Shown piece by piece: positions 53,023 through 61,690 of a DNA stretch of 64,000 nucleotides. The notes beneath the pieces are model-generated. The model did not search any database. It was not told the origin of the DNA and worked only from the letters and a program-made list of their open reading frames with translations. This stretch comes from Acholeplasmataceae bacterium UBA6150 (lineage in GTDB: Bacteria; Bacillota_I; Bacilli_A; Acholeplasmatales; UBA5453): contig DIUU01000002.1 of the NCBI GenBank assembly GCA_002423145.1, forward strand, positions 1 through 64,000. Direction: 5' to 3'. Numbering within the stretch: the first letter of the stretch is position 1; each line of letters begins with the position of its first letter. Both the position numbers and the translations under genes were made by a program.

Positions 53023-53995
53023 ACGTGTGGTACCCACACTAGATAGTCACTATACAGCAATGGATGCATTTAATAATGTCAACGTTTACGAAGGACAAAT
53101 CATGGAAGAACTCGGTCCTCAACCCGCACCTAAATGTTTTTTAGGTGCATGGTATCGTAAAGTATACTCCTCAAAAGATGCTTGGTTAGGTATCGAAGGC
53201 ACCATCCGTTTAGGAGAATTTACACCCGACGAAAAACGTTATGGATCTGATGGTAGAACCTTTTGGGATCGCTATTTAGATAACCCTTCGATTTACATGG
53301 GAGGACAGTCTCAATCTGAATCCGATGCAGGATTGGGATGGATGACTGGTTATGAAACACTAGACACATCTGAACTGCTCAATTATGGTTCCAAGAAGAT
53401 TTGTTACCGACCATTTTATCGGTATATTTATTCTGAAGCCATCGATATTGAAGGAAACGTGACAAGAAATAATGTTAATTCATGGAACGTGACTGATCCA
53501 AAACGATTCGAATTCTACTATTTTCCAGGCGATCTCATCAAAATGAGTGTCTACAGTCCAATTGAAGATTATCTACAACTTCGCATTGAAGTCATTGAAC
53601 CTACCAGCATTCCTAAATACAAAAATCAACGAGAATTATATGGGTTAAAAAATAACCAACCTTCGATATATTTTAGCCCACTATTTTACAGTGAAGGTCA
53701 TGGTCGATTGAATGCAGAATTCAAACGAGTTAATTCTATAGATCAGTATGGAAACGAAGGTTCTAATGTCAAACCTACCCACGCCACTGTTTCAGAAGCG
53801 ACATGGGAATCTGTTTATTTGTATCGAAGAATAACTGATAAATTGATTAAAGTACCATTCATAAAACAAAGACAAACTGAAATGGTTTGTCCTAATCTTG
53901 AGTCCTTTTCCATAAAAACAACCGAAGCACTACAAGCGAAGGGTGGAGAACAAATTATGATTCATCCTAAACCTTTAACAGAGAGAGAAGTGTAA
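53003..53995 (+). CDS. unknown protein, paralog C of the three-member family
   Basis: 330 residues, start ATG 53003 behind TTGGAGGG. No signal peptide. It carries the same ordered motifs as paralogs A and B: CFLGAWYRKV (Cys45), GIE, IYMGGQ, ESDAGL, FYRYIY, YYFPGD, YSPIEDYLQL, SPLFYSEGHG and KRVNSIDQYGNEG. It is the most diverged in the SPKPN and YMGGH positions. It lies between the FAD enzyme and nanE, so a step close to the free or phosphorylated sugar is conceivable. I do not recognise the family. Confidence 0.75.
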   Translation: MKKDLNKRVVPTLDSHYTAMDAFNNVNVYEGQIMEELGPQPAPKCFLGAWYRKVYSSKDAWLGIEGTIRLGEFTPDEKRYGSDGRTFWDRYLDNPSIYMGGQSQSESDAGLGWMTGYETLDTSELLNYGSKKICYRPFYRYIYSEAIDIEGNVTRNNVNSWNVTDPKRFEFYYFPGDLIKMSVYSPIEDYLQLRIEVIEPTSIPKYKNQRELYGLKNNQPSIYFSPLFYSEGHGRLNAEFKRVNSIDQYGNEGSNVKPTHATVSEATWESVYLYRRITDKLIKVPFIKQRQTEMVCPNLESFSIKTTEALQAKGGEQIMIHPKPLTEREV

Positions 53996-53997
53996 CT

Positions 53998-54672
53998 ATG
54001 TCTATACTAAATATAATTAAAGGCAGACTCATCGTAAGTTGCCAAGCATTAGAAAATGAGCCACTTCATGGACCAGATATCATGAGGAAAATGGCAAAAG
54101 CCGCCAAGGAAGGTGGAGCAGTTGCCATTCGAGCTAATGGTGTTTTAGACATCATCGCGATTAAAGAAGAAACCCAATTACCTGTCATCGGATTAATCAA
54201 ACGTGATTATCCAAAGTGTGAGGTTTATATTACACCAACCATCAAAGAAATCGATGATTTAATTAGTTCTGGATGTGAGATTATCGCGATGGACGCGACA
54301 AATCGCTGTCATCCTGATCATGTCAGCTTAATTGAAAAAGTAAATCGGATTCATCAAGCAAATCGCTTGGCTATGGCTGATATTTCGACTATTGAAGAAG
54401 CACTTCAAGCCCAAGCCTTGGGTTTTGACATTGTATCTACAACCCTCTCTGGATACACACCTTATTCACCACAACAAGATGCTCCGGATGTCGAACTGAT
54501 TGGTAAATGTGTTAAAGCACTAACGATTCCTGTAATTGCTGAAGGAAGAATATTTTCTGTTGAAGATATCAAAGCAGTTAAAGCCCAAAATCCTTTTGCA
54601 ATCGTCGTTGGCAGTGCCATTACAAGGCCTCAACTCATTACCAAACGGTTTGCGGATGCCTACTCAGAATAA
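53998..54672 (+). CDS. nanE: N-acylglucosamine-6-phosphate 2-epimerase
   Basis: 224 residues, normal length. NanE converts ManNAc-6-P to GlcNAc-6-P, the substrate of NagA. Family blocks are LIVSCQALENEPLHGPDIM, GAVAIRANG, PVIGLIKRDY with the catalytic Lys, and the phosphate-binding PVIAEGRI plus VVGSAITRP. It is the last gene of the operon, 2 bases after paralog C. No sialate lyase is present, so its substrate comes from ManNAc rather than sialic acid. Confidence 0.95.
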   Translation: MSILNIIKGRLIVSCQALENEPLHGPDIMRKMAKAAKEGGAVAIRANGVLDIIAIKEETQLPVIGLIKRDYPKCEVYITPTIKEIDDLISSGCEIIAMDATNRCHPDHVSLIEKVNRIHQANRLAMADISTIEEALQAQALGFDIVSTTLSGYTPYSPQQDAPDVELIGKCVKALTIPVIAEGRIFSVEDIKAVKAQNPFAIVVGSAITRPQLITKRFADAYSE

Positions 54673-54690
54673 AAACTAAATAAAAAGAAA

Positions 54691-54728
54691 AACGATAGAA
54701 ATCAAATGATCTCTATCGTTATTTTTTT
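54691..54728. terminator. bidirectional terminator between nanE and the trxB-like gene
   Basis: AACGATAGA and TCTATCGTT pair over 9 bp, followed by seven T on the plus side (54722-54728) and by a T-rich run on the minus side. It covers the minus-strand stop codon. Confidence 0.85.
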
Positions 54729-55567
54729 AGTTGTTTTTTGATGGCAATCGCTGCGTGCATCCCATCAGATACAGCTTTCGCAACTTGTAAGACCCCACCG
54801 ACGGTATCGCCTGCGGCGTATAACCCTTCGATGTTTGTCATGAAATTTGCGTCTACGACTATATTGGTATTTTCAACAATCGCACCGATGCGAGTTGCGA
54901 ATTCTACAGCACCAGGTGAACCCAAGGCGATAAAAATGCCATCCACATCATATGAACCTTTGGCTGTAACGATGGTGGTAGCTCTTTCTTCATCCCCAGT
55001 AATTTCAACAATGGGTTCAGAAATGACAGGATACTCTACATCCACAGTCAAAGGATTACCGTTGGTGAATATTTGGATATCTTCGGTTAAAAACTCCATG
55101 TCCTTAAGTTCATGTAACATATAGTCATTGTATCCTACCAGTGCTAGTTTTTTCTTCCTAAAAAAGAATCCATCACAGGTAACACAAAAACTGATGCCTT
55201 TACCACGATACTTTTGGAACCCTTTGATTCTTAAGGTAGTTCTCGGTTTTCCTGTCGCTAATAGAACGGTTTTACCCTCAAAAACACTATTTTTTGTTGT
55301 CACAGTGAAATGCTCATATTTATCTATTGCAATCACTTCATCATGTAAAACTTCTACACCAATCTCGTTGGCTTGTTTTACCCCACGCTCAATAAGCTCC
55401 GTGCCGGTAATACCCCCAGGAAAGCCATAGTAATTATCAATGATGACGCCATCATATAGCGAACCATTGTCTTTACCAATGACTAAAACGCTCTTGTTAG
55501 AACGTTTGAGGTAAATCGCGGCTGAAATCCCAGATGGACCCTTGCCGATGATGATTGTATCGAACAT
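54719..55567 (-). CDS. thioredoxin reductase-like flavoprotein lacking an NADPH motif
   Basis: 282 residues, about 30 shorter than usual TrxB. It reduces thioredoxin through an FAD and a CxxC pair, here Cys128-Val-Thr-Cys131 (FCVTCDG). The FAD motif IIGKGPSGISAAIYL is intact and GLYAAGDTVGG closes the flavin site. However, the place where TrxB has the NADPH motif GGGDSAxEEA reads VGYNDYMLHEL (144-154), and the HRR-type phosphate-binding stretch is absent. This resembles ferredoxin- or flavin-dependent members that have lost NADPH binding. It lies 1 base after trxA on the same strand, which supports a thioredoxin partner. Confidence 0.85.
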   Translation of the reverse strand: MFDTIIIGKGPSGISAAIYLKRSNKSVLVIGKDNGSLYDGVIIDNYYGFPGGITGTELIERGVKQANEIGVEVLHDEVIAIDKYEHFTVTTKNSVFEGKTVLLATGKPRTTLRIKGFQKYRGKGISFCVTCDGFFFRKKKLALVGYNDYMLHELKDMEFLTEDIQIFTNGNPLTVDVEYPVISEPIVEITGDEERATTIVTAKGSYDVDGIFIALGSPGAVEFATRIGAIVENTNIVVDANFMTNIEGLYAAGDTVGGVLQVAKAVSDGMHAAIAIKKQLKK

Positions 55568-55568
55568 A

Positions 55569-55880
55569 TTAAACGCCTAGAGCTTTTCTGAGTTCTTCCT
55601 TAGAGCGTACACCAATGATGCTGTTAACGACTTTTCCGCCTTTGAAAATCAATACGGTTGGGATTGACATGATTCTAAATTGGTTTGCAAGTTCAGATTG
55701 GTCATCTACGTTTAATTTTGCAACAACGGCTAACCCTTTAACTTCCTCTGATAATGATTCAACGATGGGTCCTAACATTTGGCAAGGACGGCACCAAGCT
55801 GCCCAGAAATCGACTAAAACGGGTTGTTTGGATTCTAAAACAACACTCTTAAAATTTTCTTTGTTAATAGCTACGGTCAT
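55569..55880 (-). CDS. trxA: thioredoxin
   Basis: 103 residues. The active site is WCRPC (Cys30 and Cys33) rather than the usual WCGPC; the cis-proline (SIPTV) and the fold are intact. It precedes the trxB-like gene by 1 base, behind AGGAGGAG. The Arg substitution should change the redox potential or partner choice. Confidence 0.93.
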   Translation of the reverse strand: MTVAINKENFKSVVLESKQPVLVDFWAAWCRPCQMLGPIVESLSEEVKGLAVVAKLNVDDQSELANQFRIMSIPTVLIFKGGKVVNSIIGVRSKEELRKALGV

Positions 55881-55915
55881 GATTTGACTCCTCCTATAAT
55901 AAAATTACTGTTGTT

Positions 55916-55921
55916 ATTATA
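55916..55921 (-). promoter_or_regulatory. -10 element of the trxA-trxB-like unit
   Basis: A perfect TATAAT on the minus strand, 36 bases before the trxA start. The -35 is not clear. Confidence 0.5.
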
Positions 55922-55964
55922 CATATTTGACGAAGAGAAATCTAGTAGTTTGCAACAATTATTA

Positions 55965-55973
55965 TGTTATAAT
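55965..55973 (+). promoter_or_regulatory. extended -10 of the ecf operon
   Basis: TGT-TATAAT, 26 bases before ecfA1. No good -35 at 17 bases; the TTGCAA nearby is only 12 bases away. Confidence 0.6.
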
Positions 55974-55999
55974 AGATAAGTACTCTAGTAGGTGATTAA

Positions 56000-56815
56000 A
56001 TGACTAAAATTAAGGTTGAAAACCTCAAATTTTCATATAACAATAAAGACGAAGCCATCCAAAATCTCTCTTTTGAAATTCAAGAAGGCGATTGGGTTTG
56101 TATTGTTGGACACAACGGTTCAGGGAAAAGCACACTCGCGAAATTACTCATTGGCCTCCTCAAAGCCGATGCCGGAACGATCGTGATTGATGGTTTAGAA
56201 ATGAATGAAAAAACGGTTCAAGAGATTCGTAAAAAGGTCGGTATCGTATTCCAAAATCCAGACAATCAATTTGTCGGTGTCACTGTGAAACATGACATCG
56301 CTTTTGGACTGGAAAACCAATGTGTATCCCAACCTGATATGATTAAATTGGTCGATGAATATGTGAATATTGTTGGCATGAAAGACTACTTAAATAAAGA
56401 ACCTCATCAATTGTCTGGTGGACAAAAACAAAGGGTCGCGATTGCTGGCGCTTTGGCGATGAATCAAGACATCATGATTTTCGATGAAGCTACCTCGATG
56501 CTTGACCCTGAAGGGGTGAGAGACATCACCGATTTCATTGTCAAACTCAACAAAGACTTTAAAAAAACCATCATTACCATCACACATGATTTAGAGTTTG
56601 CTAAAAAAGCGGACCAAATGATTGTACTTAATAAAGGGAAAGTTGCATTAACCGGAACACCTGACGATGTTTTCAGCCACAAAAACATCTTAGAAGAAAC
56701 CGATCTTAACATCCCATTTGGCATGCGCGTTTTTGATCGTGCAAGCAAAGATGAATTACTACAGAAAGATGAAGCATTGGTAAAGGCACTATGGGCATAC
56801 AGTTTAACCAAGTAA
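56000..56815 (+). CDS. ecfA1: ECF transporter ATPase A1
   Basis: 271 residues. The ABC ATPase motifs are Walker A GHNGSGKST (about 39-47), signature LSGGQKQR and Walker B IMIFDEAT. With EcfA2 and EcfT it energises group II ECF vitamin importers; S components are elsewhere. It is the first gene of the operon and overlaps ecfA2 by 25 bases. In Bacillus this set follows rplQ. Confidence 0.95.
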   Translation: MTKIKVENLKFSYNNKDEAIQNLSFEIQEGDWVCIVGHNGSGKSTLAKLLIGLLKADAGTIVIDGLEMNEKTVQEIRKKVGIVFQNPDNQFVGVTVKHDIAFGLENQCVSQPDMIKLVDEYVNIVGMKDYLNKEPHQLSGGQKQRVAIAGALAMNQDIMIFDEATSMLDPEGVRDITDFIVKLNKDFKKTIITITHDLEFAKKADQMIVLNKGKVALTGTPDDVFSHKNILEETDLNIPFGMRVFDRASKDELLQKDEALVKALWAYSLTK

Positions 56816-57642
56816 GCTACTTTTATCGTGGCGTTAAAAACGAGACTTACGAAGCCATTAATCAAATATCGATAGCCATCCGTGATGGTGAATTTGTCGC
56901 GATTTGTGGACAAACCGGCAGTGGAAAAACCACGCTAGTTCAACACATGAACGCATTATTGAAACCAACCCGTGGGACGGTTCAAATCTATGAACATACC
57001 ATTCCGATTAAAGATCGAAAAACAAAAATTGGTCCAATCCGTAAAAAAGTTGGGCTTGTTTTTCAATTTCCAGAATACCAATTATTTGAAGAAACCATCT
57101 TGAAAGACATCATGTTCGGACCACTAAACTTTGGATTATCTTTAAAGGATGCAGAAGAAAAAGCCCGTCACGCTGCGATGTTGGTTGGATTAGACGAAGA
57201 AATTCTTGAAAAATCACCCTTCCGTATCAGTGGGGGACAAATGCGTCGTGTCGCGATTGCAGGCATCCTTGCGATGGAGCCTGAAATGCTCGTTTTGGAT
57301 GAACCAACCCGTGGCTTAGACCCGAAAGGTTCAGATGAAATGATGGCATTATTCAACGATCTACATGTCAAACACGGGAAAACCATTGTTTTAATTACCC
57401 ACGATATGGACATCGTTGCTAAGTATGCAAAACGCATATTGGTCATGGATAAAGGTAAAATTAAGTTTGACGGCACAAGAGAGTTGCTATTCATTTCAGA
57501 CGAATTTGAAAAACTGCATTTAGCGAAACCACATGCCTACCGCATGATGGAATATCTATCTAAACAATTAGGCTACCCATTTAAACAAGTGTTTACCGAA
57601 GATGAACTCCTCGATTATATGAGGGAGGTGCACCATGAATAA
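56791..57642 (+). CDS. ecfA2: ECF transporter ATPase A2
   Basis: 283 residues. The motifs are Walker A GQTGSGKTT, signature ISGGQMRR and Walker B LVLDEPTRGLDPKG. It carries the FPEYQLFEET Q-loop typical of EcfA2. Overlaps both neighbours. Confidence 0.95.
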   Translation: MGIQFNQVSYFYRGVKNETYEAINQISIAIRDGEFVAICGQTGSGKTTLVQHMNALLKPTRGTVQIYEHTIPIKDRKTKIGPIRKKVGLVFQFPEYQLFEETILKDIMFGPLNFGLSLKDAEEKARHAAMLVGLDEEILEKSPFRISGGQMRRVAIAGILAMEPEMLVLDEPTRGLDPKGSDEMMALFNDLHVKHGKTIVLITHDMDIVAKYAKRILVMDKGKIKFDGTRELLFISDEFEKLHLAKPHAYRMMEYLSKQLGYPFKQVFTEDELLDYMREVHHE

Positions 57643-58609
57643 TATTACCATTGGTCAATATGTCCATGGGGACTCCTGGATTTATAAAATGGACCCTCGC
57701 GTAAAAATCATCAGCTTGATGTTATCGATGGTGATTACATTCATGATTCCTTCGTTCACATTAATGGCAGTATTGCTAGGTCTAACCGTCTTAATGGTAT
57801 TGACCACAGGTATCCCATTTTTAAAGATGATTCGTGGGATGAAAGCTTTGTTATTTTTATTAACATTTACCTTCATCATTCAAATATTTAATATCCGAAC
57901 TGGCAATTTATTGCTGGATGTGGATATGACCCTTGGGTGGGTTTCCATCGCTGTTATGATTGCCATCGTGGTTTTATACAACGTCTTTAAAAAACGTTTT
58001 AAATACCGCGCAACCCTGTTTTTACTGATGATCGTTTCTTTATTTATAGTCCAGTATTTATTGCCTTACGGACAAATTTGGCGTTATGATTTTATGATTT
58101 ATTCGGATGGTTTATACCGCACTGGATTCCTATTATTTAGAATCATGGTGATAATCATACTATCTTCACTACTCACTTTTACAACCATGACAACGGATTT
58201 AAATAACGGATTAGAAGCCGTCATGAAGCCTTTAGAATGGGTTAAGTTCCCAGTGGCTGAACTATCGATGATGTTGTCACTAACATTGAGATTTATCCCT
58301 ACTTTATTAGAAGAAACCCAAAAGATCATGAAAGCCCAAGCCTCTCGTGGGGTTGAATTTAGTGAATCTACTTTAAAGAAAAAGATTTCACAAATGATTT
58401 CTTTATTGATTCCGATTTTCATCATTTCATTTAAACGCGCTGAAGATTTGGCGAATGCAATGGAATCTCGAGGGTATGTAATAGGTCAAAAGCGTACAAA
58501 AATTGATATCATGCAAATACGCTATTTAGATGTTTTAACCATCATAACACTGTTTGCGCTATTAACCATTGTCATACTAATGAATACAGGTTTACTCTAT
58601 GCGCTATAA
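57635..58609 (+). CDS. ecfT: ECF transporter transmembrane subunit EcfT
   Basis: 324 residues, longer than the usual 260-270 because of an extra hydrophobic stretch (about residues 95-160) in the middle. Both coupling motifs are visible: ASRGVEF and ESRGY in the C-terminal third, which dock the two ATPases. Overlaps ecfA2 by 8 bases and truA by 11. Confidence 0.9.
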   Translation: MNNITIGQYVHGDSWIYKMDPRVKIISLMLSMVITFMIPSFTLMAVLLGLTVLMVLTTGIPFLKMIRGMKALLFLLTFTFIIQIFNIRTGNLLLDVDMTLGWVSIAVMIAIVVLYNVFKKRFKYRATLFLLMIVSLFIVQYLLPYGQIWRYDFMIYSDGLYRTGFLLFRIMVIIILSSLLTFTTMTTDLNNGLEAVMKPLEWVKFPVAELSMMLSLTLRFIPTLLEETQKIMKAQASRGVEFSESTLKKKISQMISLLIPIFIISFKRAEDLANAMESRGYVIGQKRTKIDIMQIRYLDVLTIITLFALLTIVILMNTGLLYAL

Positions 58610-59321
58610 ACTTACATTTGCTTACGACGGGACCGATTACCAAGGCTTTCAAAGTCAAAAGAATGGGCTAGGGATACAAACCGTCTTAGAAGAAACTTTA
58701 AGTAAGATTGCGAAAGAAAAAATCGAAGTGGTTGCTTCAGGAAGAACCGATAAAGGTGTACATGCATTAGGTCAAGTGTGTCATTTTGATACGCTAAATA
58801 AAATGTCGTGCAACGCCTGGTTGAGAGCATTAAACACGTATTTACCAAACGATATTGCAGCATTAGATGTGGAGGTTGTGGATGATGCATTCCATGCCCG
58901 TTTCCATGTCACAAAGAAATGCTATGTATATGTGATTGCGAAAGATTATAATTTATTTAGAAGGCACCACGAGGCTTACATCCCCTACCCATTGGATTTT
59001 GAGGTTATGGTTGAAGCGACTAAAAAACTCGAAGGTACCCATGATTTTAAAGGCTTTGGCGTGTATGTAGAACATAAGCCTACCATCAAAACCTTGTTTC
59101 AATCTAGTTTAGAAGAAACCGACACGCATTATATTTTTACATTCATCGCCGATGGATTTTTGAAATATATGGTGCGTAGTATGGTAGGAACCATCGTGGA
59201 CATCGGTAGAGGTAAATTACCATTATCGGTCATCGATATCATATTAGAAAACCAAGATCGAACCAAAGTGGGCAAGACTTCAGCACCGGAAGGTCTGTAT
59301 TTGAAACAAGTTTGGTATTAG
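58599..59321 (+). CDS. truA: tRNA pseudouridine(38-40) synthase
   Basis: 240 residues. The catalytic Asp is in SGRTDKGVHALGQ (about residue 52). The RSMVGTIVDIGRGK block is typical. It modifies the anticodon arm of several tRNAs. Order ecfT-truA is conserved in Firmicutes; here tmk follows instead of rplM. Confidence 0.96.
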   Translation: MRYKLTFAYDGTDYQGFQSQKNGLGIQTVLEETLSKIAKEKIEVVASGRTDKGVHALGQVCHFDTLNKMSCNAWLRALNTYLPNDIAALDVEVVDDAFHARFHVTKKCYVYVIAKDYNLFRRHHEAYIPYPLDFEVMVEATKKLEGTHDFKGFGVYVEHKPTIKTLFQSSLEETDTHYIFTFIADGFLKYMVRSMVGTIVDIGRGKLPLSVIDIILENQDRTKVGKTSAPEGLYLKQVWY

Positions 59322-59333
59322 GAGGAGGCAATC

Positions 59334-59948
59334 ATGTTTATTACATTTGAAGGCGGAGAAGGTTCAGGGAAAACCACCCTAATCCAAGCTTTAGTGAAGT
59401 GGCTGAAAGAAAATAAAGTCGACTGTGTTGCGACCCGTGAACCAGGCGGTTCGGATATTGCAGAAAAGATTAGAGCCATCATTTTGGATCAACAAAATAC
59501 ACACATGAGAGCGAGAACAGAAGCGCTTCTTTTCGCAGCTGCACGTGTTCAACATTTGGAAGAAACCGTCATTCCAGCCTTAGAAAAGGGAAAAATTGTA
59601 CTTTGTGATCGCTATATCGATTCGTCTTTAGCCTATCAAGGTCATGCGAGGGAACTCGGTTTTGATGCGATTCTAAAAATCAATACATTTGCCCTAGAAC
59701 ATATGCCTGATGTGACCGTGTATATTAAATCTGACCCATCGATTGGATTGGCACGAATCAAGTCTAGAGAAAACAATCGTTTAGACTTGGAAAAGTTAGA
59801 GTTTCATAACAAAGTCCAAGAAGGCTACTTAAAACTGGCTGCGATGTATCCAAACCGTTATATTGTCATTGACGGTGATAAAACGATGCAAGAAGTCATC
59901 GATGACGTGAAAGCCCATTTAAAGGATGTGCTTTTATGCCGACCATAA
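59334..59948 (+). CDS. tmk: thymidylate kinase
   Basis: 204 residues. P-loop FEGGEGSGKTT, the substrate DR motif CDRYIDSSLAYQG and TREPGG are all present. It makes dTDP. AGGAGG precedes the start. It overlaps holB by 13 bases. Confidence 0.97.
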   Translation: MFITFEGGEGSGKTTLIQALVKWLKENKVDCVATREPGGSDIAEKIRAIILDQQNTHMRARTEALLFAAARVQHLEETVIPALEKGKIVLCDRYIDSSLAYQGHARELGFDAILKINTFALEHMPDVTVYIKSDPSIGLARIKSRENNRLDLEKLEFHNKVQEGYLKLAAMYPNRYIVIDGDKTMQEVIDDVKAHLKDVLLCRP

Positions 59949-60874
59949 AACAACACATCATCCTTGAACAGTTTAAAAAAGCAATCCACAAAGATCGCCT
60001 AAGCCACCTATATTTATTTACAGGACCCAAAGGATCAGGTAAAAAAGAACTGGCGTTTGAAATTGCCAATGCATTATTACTCAAAAAACCCAATGGGGCG
60101 ACACAACTCAAAGAATCTGGTCATGTCAATTTGATGTTCATTGAACCCTCAGGACAAAATATAAAAAAAGAACAAATCATCGACTTACAGAACGAATTTT
60201 CCAAAACATCACTCACCAGTGGCGCACGCGTCTATATTATCGATGAAGTCGATAAGCTATCGACAGCTGCCGCCAACGGGTTACTTAAATTTTTAGAAGA
60301 ACCCCTATCCAAACAAACCATTGGATTTTTATTGTCGGACAACCCTGAGCAAGTGTTACCTACCATTCAATCCAGAAGTCAAATTATATTTTTAAAACCC
60401 CGCAGTGAATCCGAACTTTCAGCAGAATTAAAACTAGAGGGTATCGATGCTTATTTGGCAGAATTTTTACCCTACTTAAATAAAGATAAAGCTCAAGTAT
60501 TGAATATGGCTAAGTCCGATCAAATGATGGAACTGGCTAATTGTGTTAAAAATTATCACAAGACATTATTAAAAAAAGAGTCCATCTGGTTATTATTTGA
60601 AACCAAAATGGGACTCATTCGCTCTGAAAAACCGTTGTTAATTCAGTTTTTAGAGCTACTTATGATTTATTATTTGGACTTATTAAAAACGAAAAATAAA
60701 GAGATTATTGCTTTCGAAGTGTTCTCAGATGACTATGAAATCATCGCGAATTTGATCTCTATGGAAGATATTTTAAAGCATTTAAAACAAATTCAAACGA
60801 TTTTGTACAGATTAAACTATAATATTAATATAGAGATGGCACTGACACAACTCGTGCTCGAACTCCAAAGTTAA
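59936..60874 (+). CDS. holB: DNA polymerase III delta' subunit
   Basis: 312 residues. Clamp-loader AAA+ protein with TGPKGSGKKELAFEIA (P-loop-like), IIDEVDKLSTAAANGLLKFLEEP, and sensor SRSQ. The four zinc-binding Cys of tau-like proteins are absent, as usual for delta'. The yaaQ and yaaR genes that lie between tmk and holB in Bacillus are missing. Confidence 0.93.
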   Translation: MPTIKQHIILEQFKKAIHKDRLSHLYLFTGPKGSGKKELAFEIANALLLKKPNGATQLKESGHVNLMFIEPSGQNIKKEQIIDLQNEFSKTSLTSGARVYIIDEVDKLSTAAANGLLKFLEEPLSKQTIGFLLSDNPEQVLPTIQSRSQIIFLKPRSESELSAELKLEGIDAYLAEFLPYLNKDKAQVLNMAKSDQMMELANCVKNYHKTLLKKESIWLLFETKMGLIRSEKPLLIQFLELLMIYYLDLLKTKNKEIIAFEVFSDDYEIIANLISMEDILKHLKQIQTILYRLNYNINIEMALTQLVLELQS

Positions 60875-60886
60875 GAAGGTGAATAC

Positions 60887-61690
60887 ATGCTTGTTGCACA
60901 AGTACAGTTTAGGCAGGCTGGTAAAAGATACTATTTTAATCCAAATCAATTGACGGTGAATGACCAAAGTCTCGTGGTTGTTGAAACCATCCGTGGAATT
61001 GAATTGGGCAAGGTAGTTGGGAAGCTTGTAGAAGTTAAAGAAGAAGAATTACAAAACGAACTTAAGCCGATTTTAAGGCTGGCTACAGATAACGATATCG
61101 AAGAAAATGATTACAATAAGAGTTTAGAATTACAAGTCATGAAAGTGACTAAAGACTTGGTTAGACAAAATCAACTCGATATGAAACTGTTGGCTGCTGA
61201 ATATACACTCGATCGTGATCGTTTGGTCGTTTATTTTGAATCTGAGAACCGAGTGGATTTCAGACAACTCGTCAAAGATTTATCCGAAAGTTTCAAGACT
61301 CGTATCGAACTTAGACAAGTCGGTTCTAGAGATGGCGCGAAATTCATTGGTGGCATCGGACCGTGTGGTTTAATTACCTGCTGCACAACATTCATTGGTG
61401 AATTTGATAACGTATCTATCAAGATGGCGAAAAATCAAAATTTATCCTTGAATCCACAAAAAATCAGTGGAAATTGTGGCAAATTGCTTTGTTGTATAAA
61501 ATTCGAAAATAGTGTCTACGAAGAACTACGAATCAATATGCCTGATGTGGGCGAAAAAATTAAAACCAAAGAAGGCAACGCGACTGTCATTGGTATCAAT
61601 ATTCTCAAACAACAATTGAAAGTTGCCTACGAAGGCGGCGGTTTTGGTTACGAATTATTGAAGGACATCGAAAAGAAAAATGCAAATTGA
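60887..61690 (+). CDS. ricT: PSP1 domain protein RicT (YaaT)
   Basis: 267 residues. It has the Cys-rich C-terminal half IGPCGLITCCTTFIGEF and SGNCGKLLCCIKFEN, which in the Bacillus Ric complex help hold Fe-S clusters; the complex guides RNase Y cleavage. RicA and RicF are not in the window. Follows holB as in Bacillus. Confidence 0.93.
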   Translation: MLVAQVQFRQAGKRYYFNPNQLTVNDQSLVVVETIRGIELGKVVGKLVEVKEEELQNELKPILRLATDNDIEENDYNKSLELQVMKVTKDLVRQNQLDMKLLAAEYTLDRDRLVVYFESENRVDFRQLVKDLSESFKTRIELRQVGSRDGAKFIGGIGPCGLITCCTTFIGEFDNVSIKMAKNQNLSLNPQKISGNCGKLLCCIKFENSVYEELRINMPDVGEKIKTKEGNATVIGINILKQQLKVAYEGGGFGYELLKDIEKKNAN

